Made by a program: the position numbers and the translations under genes
Notes under the pieces: generated by a model
Database searches by the model: none
Told to the model about the DNA's origin: nothing
Seen by the model: the letters and a program-made list of their open reading frames with translations, nothing else
Assembly (NCBI GenBank): GCA_041871065.1
Contig: CP168942.1
Coordinates: forward strand, 278,501 to 342,500
Direction of reading: 5' to 3'
DNA from: Weissella confusa
GTDB taxonomy: Bacteria; Bacillota; Bacilli; Lactobacillales; Lactobacillaceae
DNA length: 64,000 bases
Shown: in pieces, positions 40,234-48,788 of the stretch
Position numbering within the stretch: the stretch's first letter is position 1
How the letters are laid out: each line of letters begins with the position of its first letter

Positions 40234-41649
40234 ATGGCAGATGAAACAGAAACGACTGCGCTTAGCGTGCCGCAAGATGTGACCGCTGAACAAGCCGTTT
40301 TGGGATCTATTTTGTTGTCGACTGACCCGCAGGATTTGATTGCGGACTTGATGACAATCTTGGAACCATCTGACTTTTATCGAACGGCACACCGTTTAAT
40401 CTATGCAGCAATTTTGAAGCTTGATGAAACGCAACGTGCCATCGATATTTTGACGATTACCGATGAACTGAATAAGGATAATCAAGTCGAAAACGTGGGT
40501 GGCATGGCCTACCTGACTGAACTAGCATCAACGGTGCCGGTTGCCGGCAATGCGCTTTACTATGCGCGCATCGTGCGTGAAAAGTCGATTCGTCGCAACA
40601 TGATTGATACGTTGCAAAACAGTTTGACGCAAACGTATGAAGGTGCGGATTCGGTTGACGATGCCGTGGCTGAATTGTCAACGAAGCTGGATATGATTAA
40701 TGGTGGCGAGAAGAGCGCTGACTTTAAGAATATCGCGGACGTGGTTGAGAAGTCATTTGAGCAAATTGAGCAAAACTCTCGAACGACTGAGACGGTTACG
40801 GGACTTGCCTCAGGTTACCCAGCTTTGGATAATTTGACGACTGGGTTCCACGGTGGCGAAATGATCATCGTGGCCGCACGTCCGGCCGTTGGTAAGACGG
40901 CGTTCGTTTTGAATATTGCCCAAAAGGTTGCCGTGGCTGACCCGAACTTGCCAGTTGTTATTTTCTCACTGGAAATGCCGGACACGTCATTGGTTAACCG
41001 TATGTTGGCGGCTGAAGGAAACATCAACTCACAGCACATGCGTACTGGTCAATTGGATTCCGAAGAATGGAATGCTTTAGCTGTGGCCATGGGTTCATTG
41101 GCAAATACCAAGATTTATATCGATGATACGGCTGGTATCAAGGTGACGGAAATTCGTTCGAAGTTGCGTCGTCTATACAAGCGTGAAGGCCAAATTGGCT
41201 TGGTTATTATCGATTACTTGCAGCTGATTGAAGGAACTGGAAGTGAAGGACGTCAGCAAGAAGTCTCAGCTATTTCTCGTGCCATCAAGATGATGGCCAT
41301 GGAAATGGATGTGCCAATTATTGCGCTTTCTCAGCTTTCTCGTAGTGTTGAACAACGTCAAGACAAGCGTCCGATGTTGTCAGATATTCGTGAATCTGGA
41401 TCAATCGAGCAGGACGCCGACATCGTTGCTTTCTTGTATCGTGATGATTATTACGAGAAAGCTAACGATGATTCAGACAATCCAAATGATCCGCGTGATG
41501 AAGAACAACAAGATGTCGGAGAAATCGAAGTCATCTTGGAAAAGAACCGTTCTGGTGCTCGTGGAACCGCCCGTTTGCTATTTGTTAAGTCATACAACAA
41601 ATTCTCAAACATTGAATTCCACGCTGAAGAACCAGGTGGATTCGGGTAA
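40234..41649 (+). CDS. dnaB: Replicative DNA helicase DnaB
   Basis: A 471-aa hexameric helicase of the replication fork. The N-terminal primase-interaction domain starts with PQDVTAEQAVLGSILL near residue 11. The RecA-like motor has Walker A AARPAVGKTAFVLN near 211, FSLEMP near 247, Walker B LVIIDYLQLI near 325, and LSQLSRSVEQRQDKRPMLSDIRESGSIEQDADIV split over residues 365-400. No intein is present. In B. subtilis-type nomenclature this is DnaC. It has its own promoter after the rplI terminator. Confidence 0.97.
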   Translation: MADETETTALSVPQDVTAEQAVLGSILLSTDPQDLIADLMTILEPSDFYRTAHRLIYAAILKLDETQRAIDILTITDELNKDNQVENVGGMAYLTELASTVPVAGNALYYARIVREKSIRRNMIDTLQNSLTQTYEGADSVDDAVAELSTKLDMINGGEKSADFKNIADVVEKSFEQIEQNSRTTETVTGLASGYPALDNLTTGFHGGEMIIVAARPAVGKTAFVLNIAQKVAVADPNLPVVIFSLEMPDTSLVNRMLAAEGNINSQHMRTGQLDSEEWNALAVAMGSLANTKIYIDDTAGIKVTEIRSKLRRLYKREGQIGLVIIDYLQLIEGTGSEGRQQEVSAISRAIKMMAMEMDVPIIALSQLSRSVEQRQDKRPMLSDIRESGSIEQDADIVAFLYRDDYYEKANDDSDNPNDPRDEEQQDVGEIEVILEKNRSGARGTARLLFVKSYNKFSNIEFHAEEPGGFG

Positions 41650-41661
41650 AGCAGACTGAGA

Positions 41662-41765
41662 ATGTCGGAGGTTTTTGACCTCCGACGTGACCAACAGCTG
41701 CTGTGGTAATAACAACAGTCATTAACGGGGGTACCAATTTGGTAGCCTCGTTCTCTTTTTTCAAA
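41662..41765 (+). terminator. Hairpin and intrinsic terminator after dnaB
   Basis: A perfect hairpin GTCGGAGGT/ACCTCCGAC (about 41661-41685) without T-run is followed by a GC-rich stem around AATTTGG (about 41727-41755) ending in TTCTCTTTTTT. The second is the likely dnaB terminator. Two successive hairpins could also be the leader of the MFS gene that starts 16 bases later. Confidence 0.55.
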
Positions 41766-41780
41766 TAATGGAGGTAAGGG

Positions 41781-42971
41781 ATGCAAACAAACGAACAAGG
41801 CATGTCAATTCGCTGGTTGTTGACGGCTAGTTTCATTAACAGTGTTGCCTTTGGCTTTATTTGGCCGTTGACGTCAGTGTATTTGCACGATGAACTTTAT
41901 CAAACGCTAGTCATTATTGGTTGGGTCATGATGGCTAATGCCGTAGGTCAGGCAGTTGGATCGCTGGTCAGCGGTCGATTATTTGATCGCTTCTCACCGC
42001 ATAAGCTGATTCAATTTGGAACAGTGGCCATGATTGTGTTGCAGGTGTTGTTCATTCTCTTCCACGGTTGGCCAACTTATGCGGTTATTCTGGCCGTAGT
42101 TGGTTTCTTCGGTGGTTGGAACACAGCTGCGATTAATTCGTATGGTACCTATGTCCGTAGCCACGACGGTCGATTTGTCTTTAACATGCTGTACTTTATG
42201 GGAAACTTTGGTATGGTGTTTGCAACGGCTGCCGTTGGACCTATTTATACGTATGGGATTACGTGGTTGTTTATCTTGGCGTTGATTATGTATATTGTCC
42301 TTTTGTTCATTGTGCGTTCACATTTCAAAATTAAAGTGGAACGTACAGAACAAAAGACAACGAAGTCAAGTTTCAAATTACCAAAATGGAATTGGCGCTT
42401 GGTTTACACTGGTGTCATTGGTTTAATGGTCTTGTGGATTTCATATTCACAATGGCTTGGTAATTTGTCAGTTTACATGTCGAGTGTGTTGAAGTTGCCA
42501 TTGTGGCAATACTCAATGTTATGGACGATTAACGGTATTTTGATTGCTGTTATTCAGCTTGGTATGAACGCTTTGAACTTATCAGCTAATCGCAAATCAA
42601 TGTTTATTCAGATTTTTGCCGGCTTGTTGATGTTTGGGTTGGCATTCTTGATTTTGCCATTCGCCAAGATGTTTACCGGGTTTGCGTTGGCGATGGTTGT
42701 CACAACGATTGGTGAAGCAACAGCCTTCCCAATGATTCCGGCGCTGGTCAATGAGCTAACACCAATGGAGTTAAAGGGACGTTACCAAGGACTGACAGCG
42801 GCGGCGCCGTCTGTCGGTCGTGCCATTGGGCCTTTGTTAGGTGGCGCCGTGATTGAACAGAGCGGTTATGGTTCATTGTTCTATGGCGGAGCAGGTGTGG
42901 TCTTTATTGCCTTTGTCGGCGTTGCAACGATGATCTTTATTGGTTATCGTCATGCAACACAATACGAATAA
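41781..42971 (+). CDS. MFS transporter
   Basis: A 396-aa protein with about 12 helices. The MFS motif A region reads GSLVSGRLFDRFSPHKL near residue 59 (G-x-x-x-D-R-x-x-x-[KR]). The second half starts near residue 205 after a basic loop (KIKVERTEQKTTKSSFKLPK). GGAGG precedes the ATG. The type resembles small drug or metabolite exporters of LAB; no substrate can be assigned. An FUSC-like gene follows after 18 bases, and both may form an operon. Confidence 0.87.
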   Translation: MQTNEQGMSIRWLLTASFINSVAFGFIWPLTSVYLHDELYQTLVIIGWVMMANAVGQAVGSLVSGRLFDRFSPHKLIQFGTVAMIVLQVLFILFHGWPTYAVILAVVGFFGGWNTAAINSYGTYVRSHDGRFVFNMLYFMGNFGMVFATAAVGPIYTYGITWLFILALIMYIVLLFIVRSHFKIKVERTEQKTTKSSFKLPKWNWRLVYTGVIGLMVLWISYSQWLGNLSVYMSSVLKLPLWQYSMLWTINGILIAVIQLGMNALNLSANRKSMFIQIFAGLLMFGLAFLILPFAKMFTGFALAMVVTTIGEATAFPMIPALVNELTPMELKGRYQGLTAAAPSVGRAIGPLLGGAVIEQSGYGSLFYGGAGVVFIAFVGVATMIFIGYRHATQYE

Positions 42972-42989
42972 CAACGGAGAAGCAACTGT

Positions 42990-43511
42990 ATGAAATTAGG
43001 ATCATTTCGATTGGGGATGCGCACGTTTAAAACGGGGTTAGCTGTCATGATTATTGTGGCAATTTTCGTCCTCATTGATCGTGGTAATCCTATGATTGCA
43101 GCACTTTCAGCTGTGTTTTCGCTAAGACAAGATTTTGAGACGACGGTTGAGTTTGGTAAGTCGCGTGTGTTAGCCAATGCTTTAGGTGGTGGCTTTGCAA
43201 TTGCGTACTTTTTGATTTACGAATACTTCAATGAAGCTAGTTTGGTCCAAATTCTGGTGTTGCCAACGTTCCTAATGTTGTTGATTTCAATCAATGACGG
43301 CATTGGTAACAACAAAGGAATTATCGGATCGACGGCGGCTTTGCTGATGATTGCGTTGACGATTCCAGCAGATGCGACATATATGTATGCCGTGGAACGT
43401 GTGTTTGATACGTTCATCGGAACGGTAGTCGCCATCTTGATGAATATTGGCGTGCATCCAAAGAAGCCAGAAGAAGTCGTTGCTGAGATTGAGGCACGAC
43501 AACAACGTTAA
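42990..43511 (+). CDS. FUSC/aromatic acid exporter-like membrane protein
   Basis: A 173-aa protein with four to five helices. The opening LGMRTFKTGLAVMIIVAIFVLIDRGNPM and the following AALSAVFSLRQDFETTVEFGKSRVLANALGGG match the DUF939/FUSC N-terminal domain (YgaE/aromatic acid exporter type). It lacks the long C-terminal cytoplasmic domain of full-length family members, so it is the short form. GGAG at 42976-42979 sets the start. It ends at a strong terminator. Confidence 0.8.
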   Translation: MKLGSFRLGMRTFKTGLAVMIIVAIFVLIDRGNPMIAALSAVFSLRQDFETTVEFGKSRVLANALGGGFAIAYFLIYEYFNEASLVQILVLPTFLMLLISINDGIGNNKGIIGSTAALLMIALTIPADATYMYAVERVFDTFIGTVVAILMNIGVHPKKPEEVVAEIEARQQR

Positions 43512-43516
43512 AAATG

Positions 43517-43561
43517 TTCACAGCGATTAAGTATCTCTTATGATACTTAATCGCTGTTTTG
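43517..43561 (+). terminator. Intrinsic terminator
   Basis: ACAGCGATTAAGTATC and GATACTTAATCGCTGT form a perfect 16-bp stem around TCTTAT, followed by TTTT. Confidence 0.88.
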
Positions 43562-43618
43562 CGTATTTGGGCCACATAGATTAAAATTACATGAGAAGTT
43601 TTGAAGGTGGGGAAAACT

Positions 43619-44878
43619 ATGCGGGAACAAGAAAAATTAACAATACTAAAAGACTTGGTTGCCATTAACACGGTAGCAGCCAATGAAACATCAGTAGCGG
43701 TTTATTTGCAGGACGTCTTTAAGCGCCATGGCATCGAAAGTCAGTTAGTGGCTGATGATTCACAACGTGCAAACATTGTGGCGGAAATTGGGGATGGTGA
43801 AGGACCAGTGCTGGCGTTTGCCGGCCACATTGATACGGTTCATGAAGGTGATTTAGATACCTGGTCAACAGATCCGTTTGAAGTGGTTGCAAAGGATGGT
43901 CGCTTGTATGGCCGTGGCACGACGGATATGAAGGGCGGTATCGCCGAATTCTTGATTGCAATGATTGAGTTACAAGAATCTGGTACGCCGTTGCATGGAA
44001 CAGTGCGCTTCATCGCCACGGTTGATGAAGAAAAGACGGAAGCTGGCGCAAAGTTGCTAACTGATCGAGGCTACTTGGATGATGTTGAAGCAATGGTAAT
44101 TGCCGAACCAACTGGCGTGGCGTTGGACGACATTGATGATTATTTCCACAGCGGTGGGGCAGTAATCGATCCGGAAGCTTTGGTTGAGTTGAATGAAAAG
44201 AAGCGTGGTAGCAAGGCGCCGGAACAACACTTTATCTTTCACGCGCACAAGGGCTTTTTGGCTTATGAAGTGACGGCGAAGGGAAAGGCAGCACACAGTT
44301 CGATGCCAAAGTTGGGCATCAATGCGATTGACCATTTGATTACCTACTATCTAGCTGAGAAGCAATTCTATGCAGAACTGCCAGAAGTTAGTCCAGTGTT
44401 GGACCGTACGTTATATGGACCTGACGTCATTCAAGGTGGCCAGCAACAAAACTCAGTCCCTGACTCAGCAACATTGACGGTGCTAACGCGTATCATTCCA
44501 GAGTTGCCACCGGAGGAATTGATTGGCCGTTTGAAAAAGTTGATGGCCGATGTGATGGCAACGGATTCACAAATGGATTTGCGTTTGAATGTTAAGGCAT
44601 ATGACGGTGCGGTTGTTGCGCCAAAGGACAGTGCATTGATTCAGCTTATTCAGCAAACAATTCCAAAGTATTTGGATGAACCAATGGCTGCACCTGCGAT
44701 TGCGGTGTCATTGGGAACGGATGCCTCACAATTTATCAAGGCCAACCCAAACATGCAATTGGCAGTCATCGGACCAGGTAACGCAACGGCCCACAAGGCG
44801 GATGAGTACGTTGAAGAAGCGGCTTACTTCAAGATGATTGAGTTGTTCAAAGACGTTGCGACGGACTATTTAAACTAA
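43619..44878 (+). CDS. M20 family peptidase/deacylase (ArgE/DapE-like)
   Basis: A 419-aa dinuclear zinc amidohydrolase. Motifs are AFAGHIDTVHEGDLDTW near residue 65 (first zinc His, Asp), GRGTTDMKGGIAEF near 98 (bridging Asp), ATVDEEKTEAGA near 133 (catalytic Glu-Glu), EAMVIAEPT near 158 and the C-terminal HKADEYVEE near 391. A roughly 20-residue insert (YFHSGGAVIDPEALVELNEK near 175) is not usual in short DapE proteins. The substrate may be succinyl-diaminopimelate, acetylornithine or a peptide; context does not decide. AAGGTGGGG sets ATG 43619. Confidence 0.88.
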   Translation: MREQEKLTILKDLVAINTVAANETSVAVYLQDVFKRHGIESQLVADDSQRANIVAEIGDGEGPVLAFAGHIDTVHEGDLDTWSTDPFEVVAKDGRLYGRGTTDMKGGIAEFLIAMIELQESGTPLHGTVRFIATVDEEKTEAGAKLLTDRGYLDDVEAMVIAEPTGVALDDIDDYFHSGGAVIDPEALVELNEKKRGSKAPEQHFIFHAHKGFLAYEVTAKGKAAHSSMPKLGINAIDHLITYYLAEKQFYAELPEVSPVLDRTLYGPDVIQGGQQQNSVPDSATLTVLTRIIPELPPEELIGRLKKLMADVMATDSQMDLRLNVKAYDGAVVAPKDSALIQLIQQTIPKYLDEPMAAPAIAVSLGTDASQFIKANPNMQLAVIGPGNATAHKADEYVEEAAYFKMIELFKDVATDYLN

Positions 44879-44915
44879 AGTTCCCTTTTTATTAGGCGAA
44901 TATCAAAGTGTTCCG

Positions 44916-45173
44916 TATAATTCATAAATGAATTGATGCTTCGATTGCCAATCGTCACGATGACGCTCATATCAAACGCGCAAACAATGAGCTAGTCTTA
45001 ACCTGGTATTGAATCAACGACATGAGACCTTCCCTTGGAAAACGAAGTGTACAGATGGACGAACCTGTTAACTCATGTCATGATACTTTGCCAAGCGATT
45101 GTCGCGTACAGAAAGACAACTGAAACACCATGGTAGCCACCAGATGAACTTAAAGCATCTGGTGGCTTTTCTT
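44916..45173 (+). ncRNA. Candidate structured RNA of about 240 nt
   Basis: The 395-base gap before the MoxR gene has no ORF but a TATAAT box (44916-44921) and a chain of stems: CGATTG/CAATCG (44942-44954), CGTCA/TGACG (44953-44965), GCTCAT/ATGAGC (44965-44992), long-range GACATGAG/CTCATGTC (45019-45079), and a terminator AGCCACCAGATG/CATCTGGTGGCT with T-run (45135-45172). The density of pairing suggests a functional RNA: a 6S-like RNA, another sRNA, or a leader/riboswitch with transcription terminator for the MoxR operon. The RNA would start near 44928. Confidence 0.5.
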
Positions 45174-45273
45174 TTTGGGTGGCGGACACAGACAACCAAC
45201 TAACTTTTAAAGCCAAAAAGGGTTTGAAACAGCGTAAACTATAAGTAATTAACAGTAGATTGAGGAGAACGAC

Positions 45274-46449
45274 ATGGCGCTTTCATTTCAGGAATTAGTA
45301 ACGGCAGTTCCACTCGTGTTGCGAGGTGGTAATGTGCCTAATATTGTCGGTGAAGCTGGTATTGGTAAGTCAGCGTTGGTCGCTGAAATTGCCCGCCAAA
45401 TGGGCGCAACGCTTTTTACGACGGTTGTTTCTTTGTCAGAAAAGGGTGACTTGGCGATTCCAGTGCCACCTTTGACCAGTGATGCTTATGTTGAAACCGA
45501 GCAGTATGGTTCGTTGGCTGACGTAAAGTACGGTTACACGCACACGTTGATTGAGATTATTGAAGCTGCGCAAGCGCACCCAGGCAAGCCAATTATTTGG
45601 TTCTTGGACGAGTTTAATCGTGGCTCACAAGCGGTCCAAAGTGAGTTGATGAATTTGGTCTTGCAACGCCAAATTAATTCATTGATTTTACCAGCCGAAG
45701 TGAAGCTGGTGATTGCTGAAAATCCTGATGAAACGATGGCTGGATTTGAAAATGCCGATTACGGGGTTGTGGCTGGAGATGCGGCTATTAAGGATCGTAC
45801 GGTTCGCTTAGTGATGAAGGTTGATGTTGCCGACTGGCTGGCCTGGGCAGCGACTGAAGATAAGACGAAGCAACGCCCAAACATCCATGAGATGATTCAA
45901 CGTTACCTACAAGAAGATGCGACGCAACTTTACCCAGCTGAACGTGGGGATGACTTGAATCCTACGCCACGTGCTTGGCAACGTGTGTCAGACAATTTAT
46001 ATGAATTATTGACCTTGCCAGAAGCGACTCAGCAAGCATTGATTTTTGACATTGTGGCTGGTGATCTAGGTGAAGCTGCTGCGCAACGTTTCGTGCAATT
46101 TATGCAAACAAACCAAGAGACATTGACGCCAATGGATATCTTTGTAAGCCAACCATGGGGACCAGAAGTGCCAGAACAAGTGATGACGAAGTTCGTTAGT
46201 TTGCCTGAAGTGCAAAAGTTGGCCTTGTTGAAGTCAACGTTAGCCGCAGTTGATATTGCCCAAGATGATAACGCTGGTCGCTTTACGCAAATTTTGACAG
46301 CAACGGCCAAGGATGGCCAATACGCAGTCGTTAAGCAATTGGCAGCGGGTAACTTGTTGGAGCAACTTTACAGTTCAACTGGTGACCACGCAAAGCAACT
46401 TTACGATGTCATCACGAAGGTGGCCGCCTATGACCTATCAGAAGATTGA
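45274..46449 (+). CDS. MoxR-type AAA+ ATPase
   Basis: A 391-aa AAA+ protein. Walker A is VGEAGIGKSALVAEIA near residue 26, Walker B is IIWFLDEFNRGSQAVQSELMNL near 109 and sensor-1-like VKLVIAENPDETMAG near 148. The C-terminal half (TPRAWQRVSDNLYELL near 232) is specific to the subgroup that pairs with DUF2201/VWA proteins. MoxR ATPases act as chaperones that remodel or load metal into partner complexes, together with a VWA protein, here the next gene. AGGAG lies 7 bases before ATG 45274. It is the first gene of a four-gene operon. Confidence 0.88.
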   Translation: MALSFQELVTAVPLVLRGGNVPNIVGEAGIGKSALVAEIARQMGATLFTTVVSLSEKGDLAIPVPPLTSDAYVETEQYGSLADVKYGYTHTLIEIIEAAQAHPGKPIIWFLDEFNRGSQAVQSELMNLVLQRQINSLILPAEVKLVIAENPDETMAGFENADYGVVAGDAAIKDRTVRLVMKVDVADWLAWAATEDKTKQRPNIHEMIQRYLQEDATQLYPAERGDDLNPTPRAWQRVSDNLYELLTLPEATQQALIFDIVAGDLGEAAAQRFVQFMQTNQETLTPMDIFVSQPWGPEVPEQVMTKFVSLPEVQKLALLKSTLAAVDIAQDDNAGRFTQILTATAKDGQYAVVKQLAAGNLLEQLYSSTGDHAKQLYDVITKVAAYDLSED

Positions 46450-47626
46450 TGAACTAGTCCAAAAAGCCACGATGAAATTGCTGGACGAAAGCCGGTTTTA
46501 TGGTGAAGTCGTCTTACGATTAAATCGTGTGTACGATGACACGGTTGGTGGTACGATGGGACTTTCTTGGCAAGCGCCATTTTGGGAGTTGCGGATTAAT
46601 CCGATTTTATTCGAAGAAGTTTATCATTCGGTTGCGGACGTAAAAGGTGCACTAACCCACCAAGTGCTACACATGGTGTGGGAACACCCAATTCGTTATG
46701 CAGATAAAATTGCTGAGAATGCAGCTGAGGCCAAGATGGTTGGCTTGGCAACTGACTTATCGGTTAATCAATATATTCGTGGTGGCTTTCCAGGTGCCCA
46801 CACGTTGGCTGAAGTTGAAGAAATGATTGAATTGGATTTGCCAACGTATGCCGATTCAAGTACCTATTACAATTTATTGCATCCATTGATGGATACGATT
46901 GATAACGAAGGGGCCAGTTCACAGTTGCCTGGTGACGATCACAAAGGTTGGTCGACAGGTGCTGAGGCTGGTGAAGAAGCAGAAGCAGCGTTGCGAAATG
47001 TGGTTGCCGATGCGAACCACGATGCGCTAGTTGCGGGTCGCGGTAATATGGCGGGCGAAGTTGAACGTCAGATTGAACAACTATTGGCGCCACGACGTAA
47101 CTGGCGAGGCTTGTTGCGTAAGGCGATGAGCAACGTGCCAGCAGGCAAGCAAGATAGTCGTGCCCGTTTCAATCGTCGCCAACCATATCGCATGGAATTG
47201 CCGGGGCAAGTGGACGCGACACAGACTAAGATTGCGGTATTTATCGATAATTCAGCGTCAATTTCAGATGACACGGCGAGTCGCTTTATCGCCGAGGTGG
47301 CCCAGATGCAAAAACAACTTGCAGCGGCAGTTGATTTCTTTGCCTTCGACACTGAAGTACATGCAATTGATAAAAATTGGATTGCTGATGGTCGCCGTCG
47401 TGCTGGTGGTGGCACGCGCTTTGCGACGATTTTTGAAACGTTGCAAGCAGAGCGATACCAACCGCAGAGTACTGTCGTGGTTATCTTTACCGATGGTGAC
47501 GGTGAACAAGAATTACCAGCTAATCGTTATCGTCGATTAGTATGGGTTTTGCCAACCGACGCGACACTTTCAGTTTTGCAACCGGTTGGCCAAGTTGTGA
47601 CATTGACAAAATGGGAGGGAAATTAA
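46430..47626 (+). CDS. VWA-like/DUF2201 putative metallopeptidase-domain protein
   Basis: A 398-aa partner of the MoxR ATPase. The N-terminal half is the DUF2201 metallopeptidase-like domain with LTHQVLHMVWEH near residue 73: both zinc His of HExxH are present but the catalytic Glu is Gln. A Glu/Ala-rich linker lies near 180. The C-terminal VWA-like domain has a MIDAS-type DNSAS near residue 271 and FTDGDGEQ near 353. ATG 46430 with AAGGTGG upstream overlaps the ATPase gene by 20 bases, so translation is coupled. Together they probably form an ATP-driven remodelling complex; the target is unknown. Confidence 0.82.
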   Translation: MTYQKIDELVQKATMKLLDESRFYGEVVLRLNRVYDDTVGGTMGLSWQAPFWELRINPILFEEVYHSVADVKGALTHQVLHMVWEHPIRYADKIAENAAEAKMVGLATDLSVNQYIRGGFPGAHTLAEVEEMIELDLPTYADSSTYYNLLHPLMDTIDNEGASSQLPGDDHKGWSTGAEAGEEAEAALRNVVADANHDALVAGRGNMAGEVERQIEQLLAPRRNWRGLLRKAMSNVPAGKQDSRARFNRRQPYRMELPGQVDATQTKIAVFIDNSASISDDTASRFIAEVAQMQKQLAAAVDFFAFDTEVHAIDKNWIADGRRRAGGGTRFATIFETLQAERYQPQSTVVVIFTDGDGEQELPANRYRRLVWVLPTDATLSVLQPVGQVVTLTKWEGN

Positions 47627-47916
47627 TGGCGCTTGATCCATTGATGTTACGTGCCGTGATTTTGCGGGCACCACAATACGAACGCGCGGTTGCTTTGTTG
47701 TGGAATGAGTGGAATCGCTTTGTAGTGAGTCATCCGATTTCACCGACGACGATTGCAGCAACCGATGCGCAATTTGCGATTGCATTATACGAAGCGGACT
47801 TAGTTGAACAAGCTGATGTCGCAGATGACTTTGAACAATTTATTGAAACAAACCAACAATGGTTAGGCGATGATGCCGCAAGTTGGTTAGAGGAGTGGCA
47901 TGATGGCAGAGAATGA
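47626..47916 (+). CDS. Small protein of the MoxR/VWA operon, paralogue 1
   Basis: A 96-aa protein of unknown function, starting at ATG 47626, which overlaps the previous stop (TAATG), with GGGAGGG upstream. It is mostly helical and soluble. Segments YERAVALLWNEW, TTIAATDAQFAIALYEADLV and FEQFIETNQQWL align with the next gene product, so the two arose by tandem duplication. The conserved core is YERA-AL...W...P...TTI..D-QFA-AL..A-LV...QFI-N. It is acidic overall. A role as adaptor or subunit of the MoxR/VWA complex is inferred from coupling. Confidence 0.7.
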   Translation: MALDPLMLRAVILRAPQYERAVALLWNEWNRFVVSHPISPTTIAATDAQFAIALYEADLVEQADVADDFEQFIETNQQWLGDDAASWLEEWHDGRE

Positions 47917-48208
47917 TTTGAACCCAGTTGATTTGCGATCATTTATTAATAAGGATCGTCGTTATGAGCGTGCCGAGGCCCTTATCAAGGGGACTTGGGA
48001 AGAGTTGCTGTTGTCACAACCTTGGGGGATGACAACGATTAATATGGCCGACGTCCAATTTGCTGAGGCGTTGTTGCAAGCGAACTTGGTACAACCAGTT
48101 AAGCAAAAGTTTGAGACGTTGGCTGATGTGCAACAATTCATTCAAGCGAATAGCGTTCGATTGACGCCAGATGTGATTGCGTCACTTAAGGGTCGATTCG
48201 ATATGTAA
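47903..48208 (+). CDS. Small protein of the MoxR/VWA operon, paralogue 2
   Basis: A 101-aa protein, paralogous to the preceding one (RYERAEALIKGTWEELLL; TTINMADVQFAEALLQANLV; VQQFIQANSVRLTPDV). ATG 47900 and 47903 are both possible; AGGAG spacing favours 47903. It overlaps its neighbour by 14 bases. It is more basic than paralogue 1, so the pair may form a heterodimer. A terminator ends the operon. I do not know the family. Confidence 0.7.
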   Translation: MAENDLNPVDLRSFINKDRRYERAEALIKGTWEELLLSQPWGMTTINMADVQFAEALLQANLVQPVKQKFETLADVQQFIQANSVRLTPDVIASLKGRFDM

Positions 48209-48249
48209 TAAAAAATCTCGACTGCATTTTGCGGTCGAGATTTTTTTGG
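48209..48249. terminator. Bidirectional intrinsic terminator
   Basis: AAAAATCTCGACTGCA pairs with TGCGGTCGAGATTTTT around a short loop. T- and A-runs on both sides serve the MoxR operon and the convergent ybaN-like gene. Confidence 0.9.
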
Positions 48250-48645
48250 TTATTCAGTATCATCGTCTGGTAGGAACCAGTTGTTCATCCACCAGCCACG
48301 GTAGAAGCCTTCCATTGAGATAATTTGGCTAAGCGATGCACCAATTAATGTGAATTGGAGCCATGTCTTGCCAGAAGTAAAGAACGGGATACTCATCATA
48401 GCTGCGGTTACGAGATAGATGACAATGCGCGCACGTTGTGTCAAACCACGGTGGTAGATGCCTTCATGCACATATTTTTGATAGTGTTTATTTTGGGTTA
48501 ACCAGGCGTGAAGTCGCTCTGATGAACGACCCCAAAAAAATGCAGTTAGCAAGTAAAAGGGCGTCGTTGGAATGCCGGGCACCCAAATCGTTACGGTTCC
48601 AATACCGAACGTGATCAACCCGAGCAAAATGTAGAGATAGCGCAT
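48250..48645 (-). CDS. DUF454 (YbaN-like) small membrane protein
   Basis: A 131-aa protein with three to four helices. The N-terminus YILLGLITFGIGTVTIWVPGIPTTPFYLLTAFFWGRSSERLHAWL, spread over residues 4-48, carries the DUF454 signature (G-x-P-x-x-P-T-T-P-F, then S-R-x-x-x-W-L). The function of the family is unknown. AAAGGTT lies upstream of the ATG. It is leftward, alone, ending at the shared terminator. Confidence 0.85.
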   Translation of the reverse strand: MRYLYILLGLITFGIGTVTIWVPGIPTTPFYLLTAFFWGRSSERLHAWLTQNKHYQKYVHEGIYHRGLTQRARIVIYLVTAAMMSIPFFTSGKTWLQFTLIGASLSQIISMEGFYRGWWMNNWFLPDDDTE

Positions 48646-48788
48646 ATGAGCAACCTTTCGTTGTATAGTTCTTTAAGTATACAGGAGATGTCCGATAAAT
48701 GGGGCTTTTTTCAAGCAAGGTCGATTGTTTCGTAAACGGTTGCAAATTGCTATAATGAAAGAAACTCTGCGAAAGGATGACCGTTAAC

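Noticed and set aside
41727..41765. T-box or other riboswitch before the MFS gene
   Set aside because: The hairpin has no T-box antiterminator sequence, and a plain dnaB terminator explains it.
48728..48745. cre-like sequence CGTAAACGGTTGCA before ispE
   Set aside because: Two mismatches to the cre consensus and no catabolic gene behind it.
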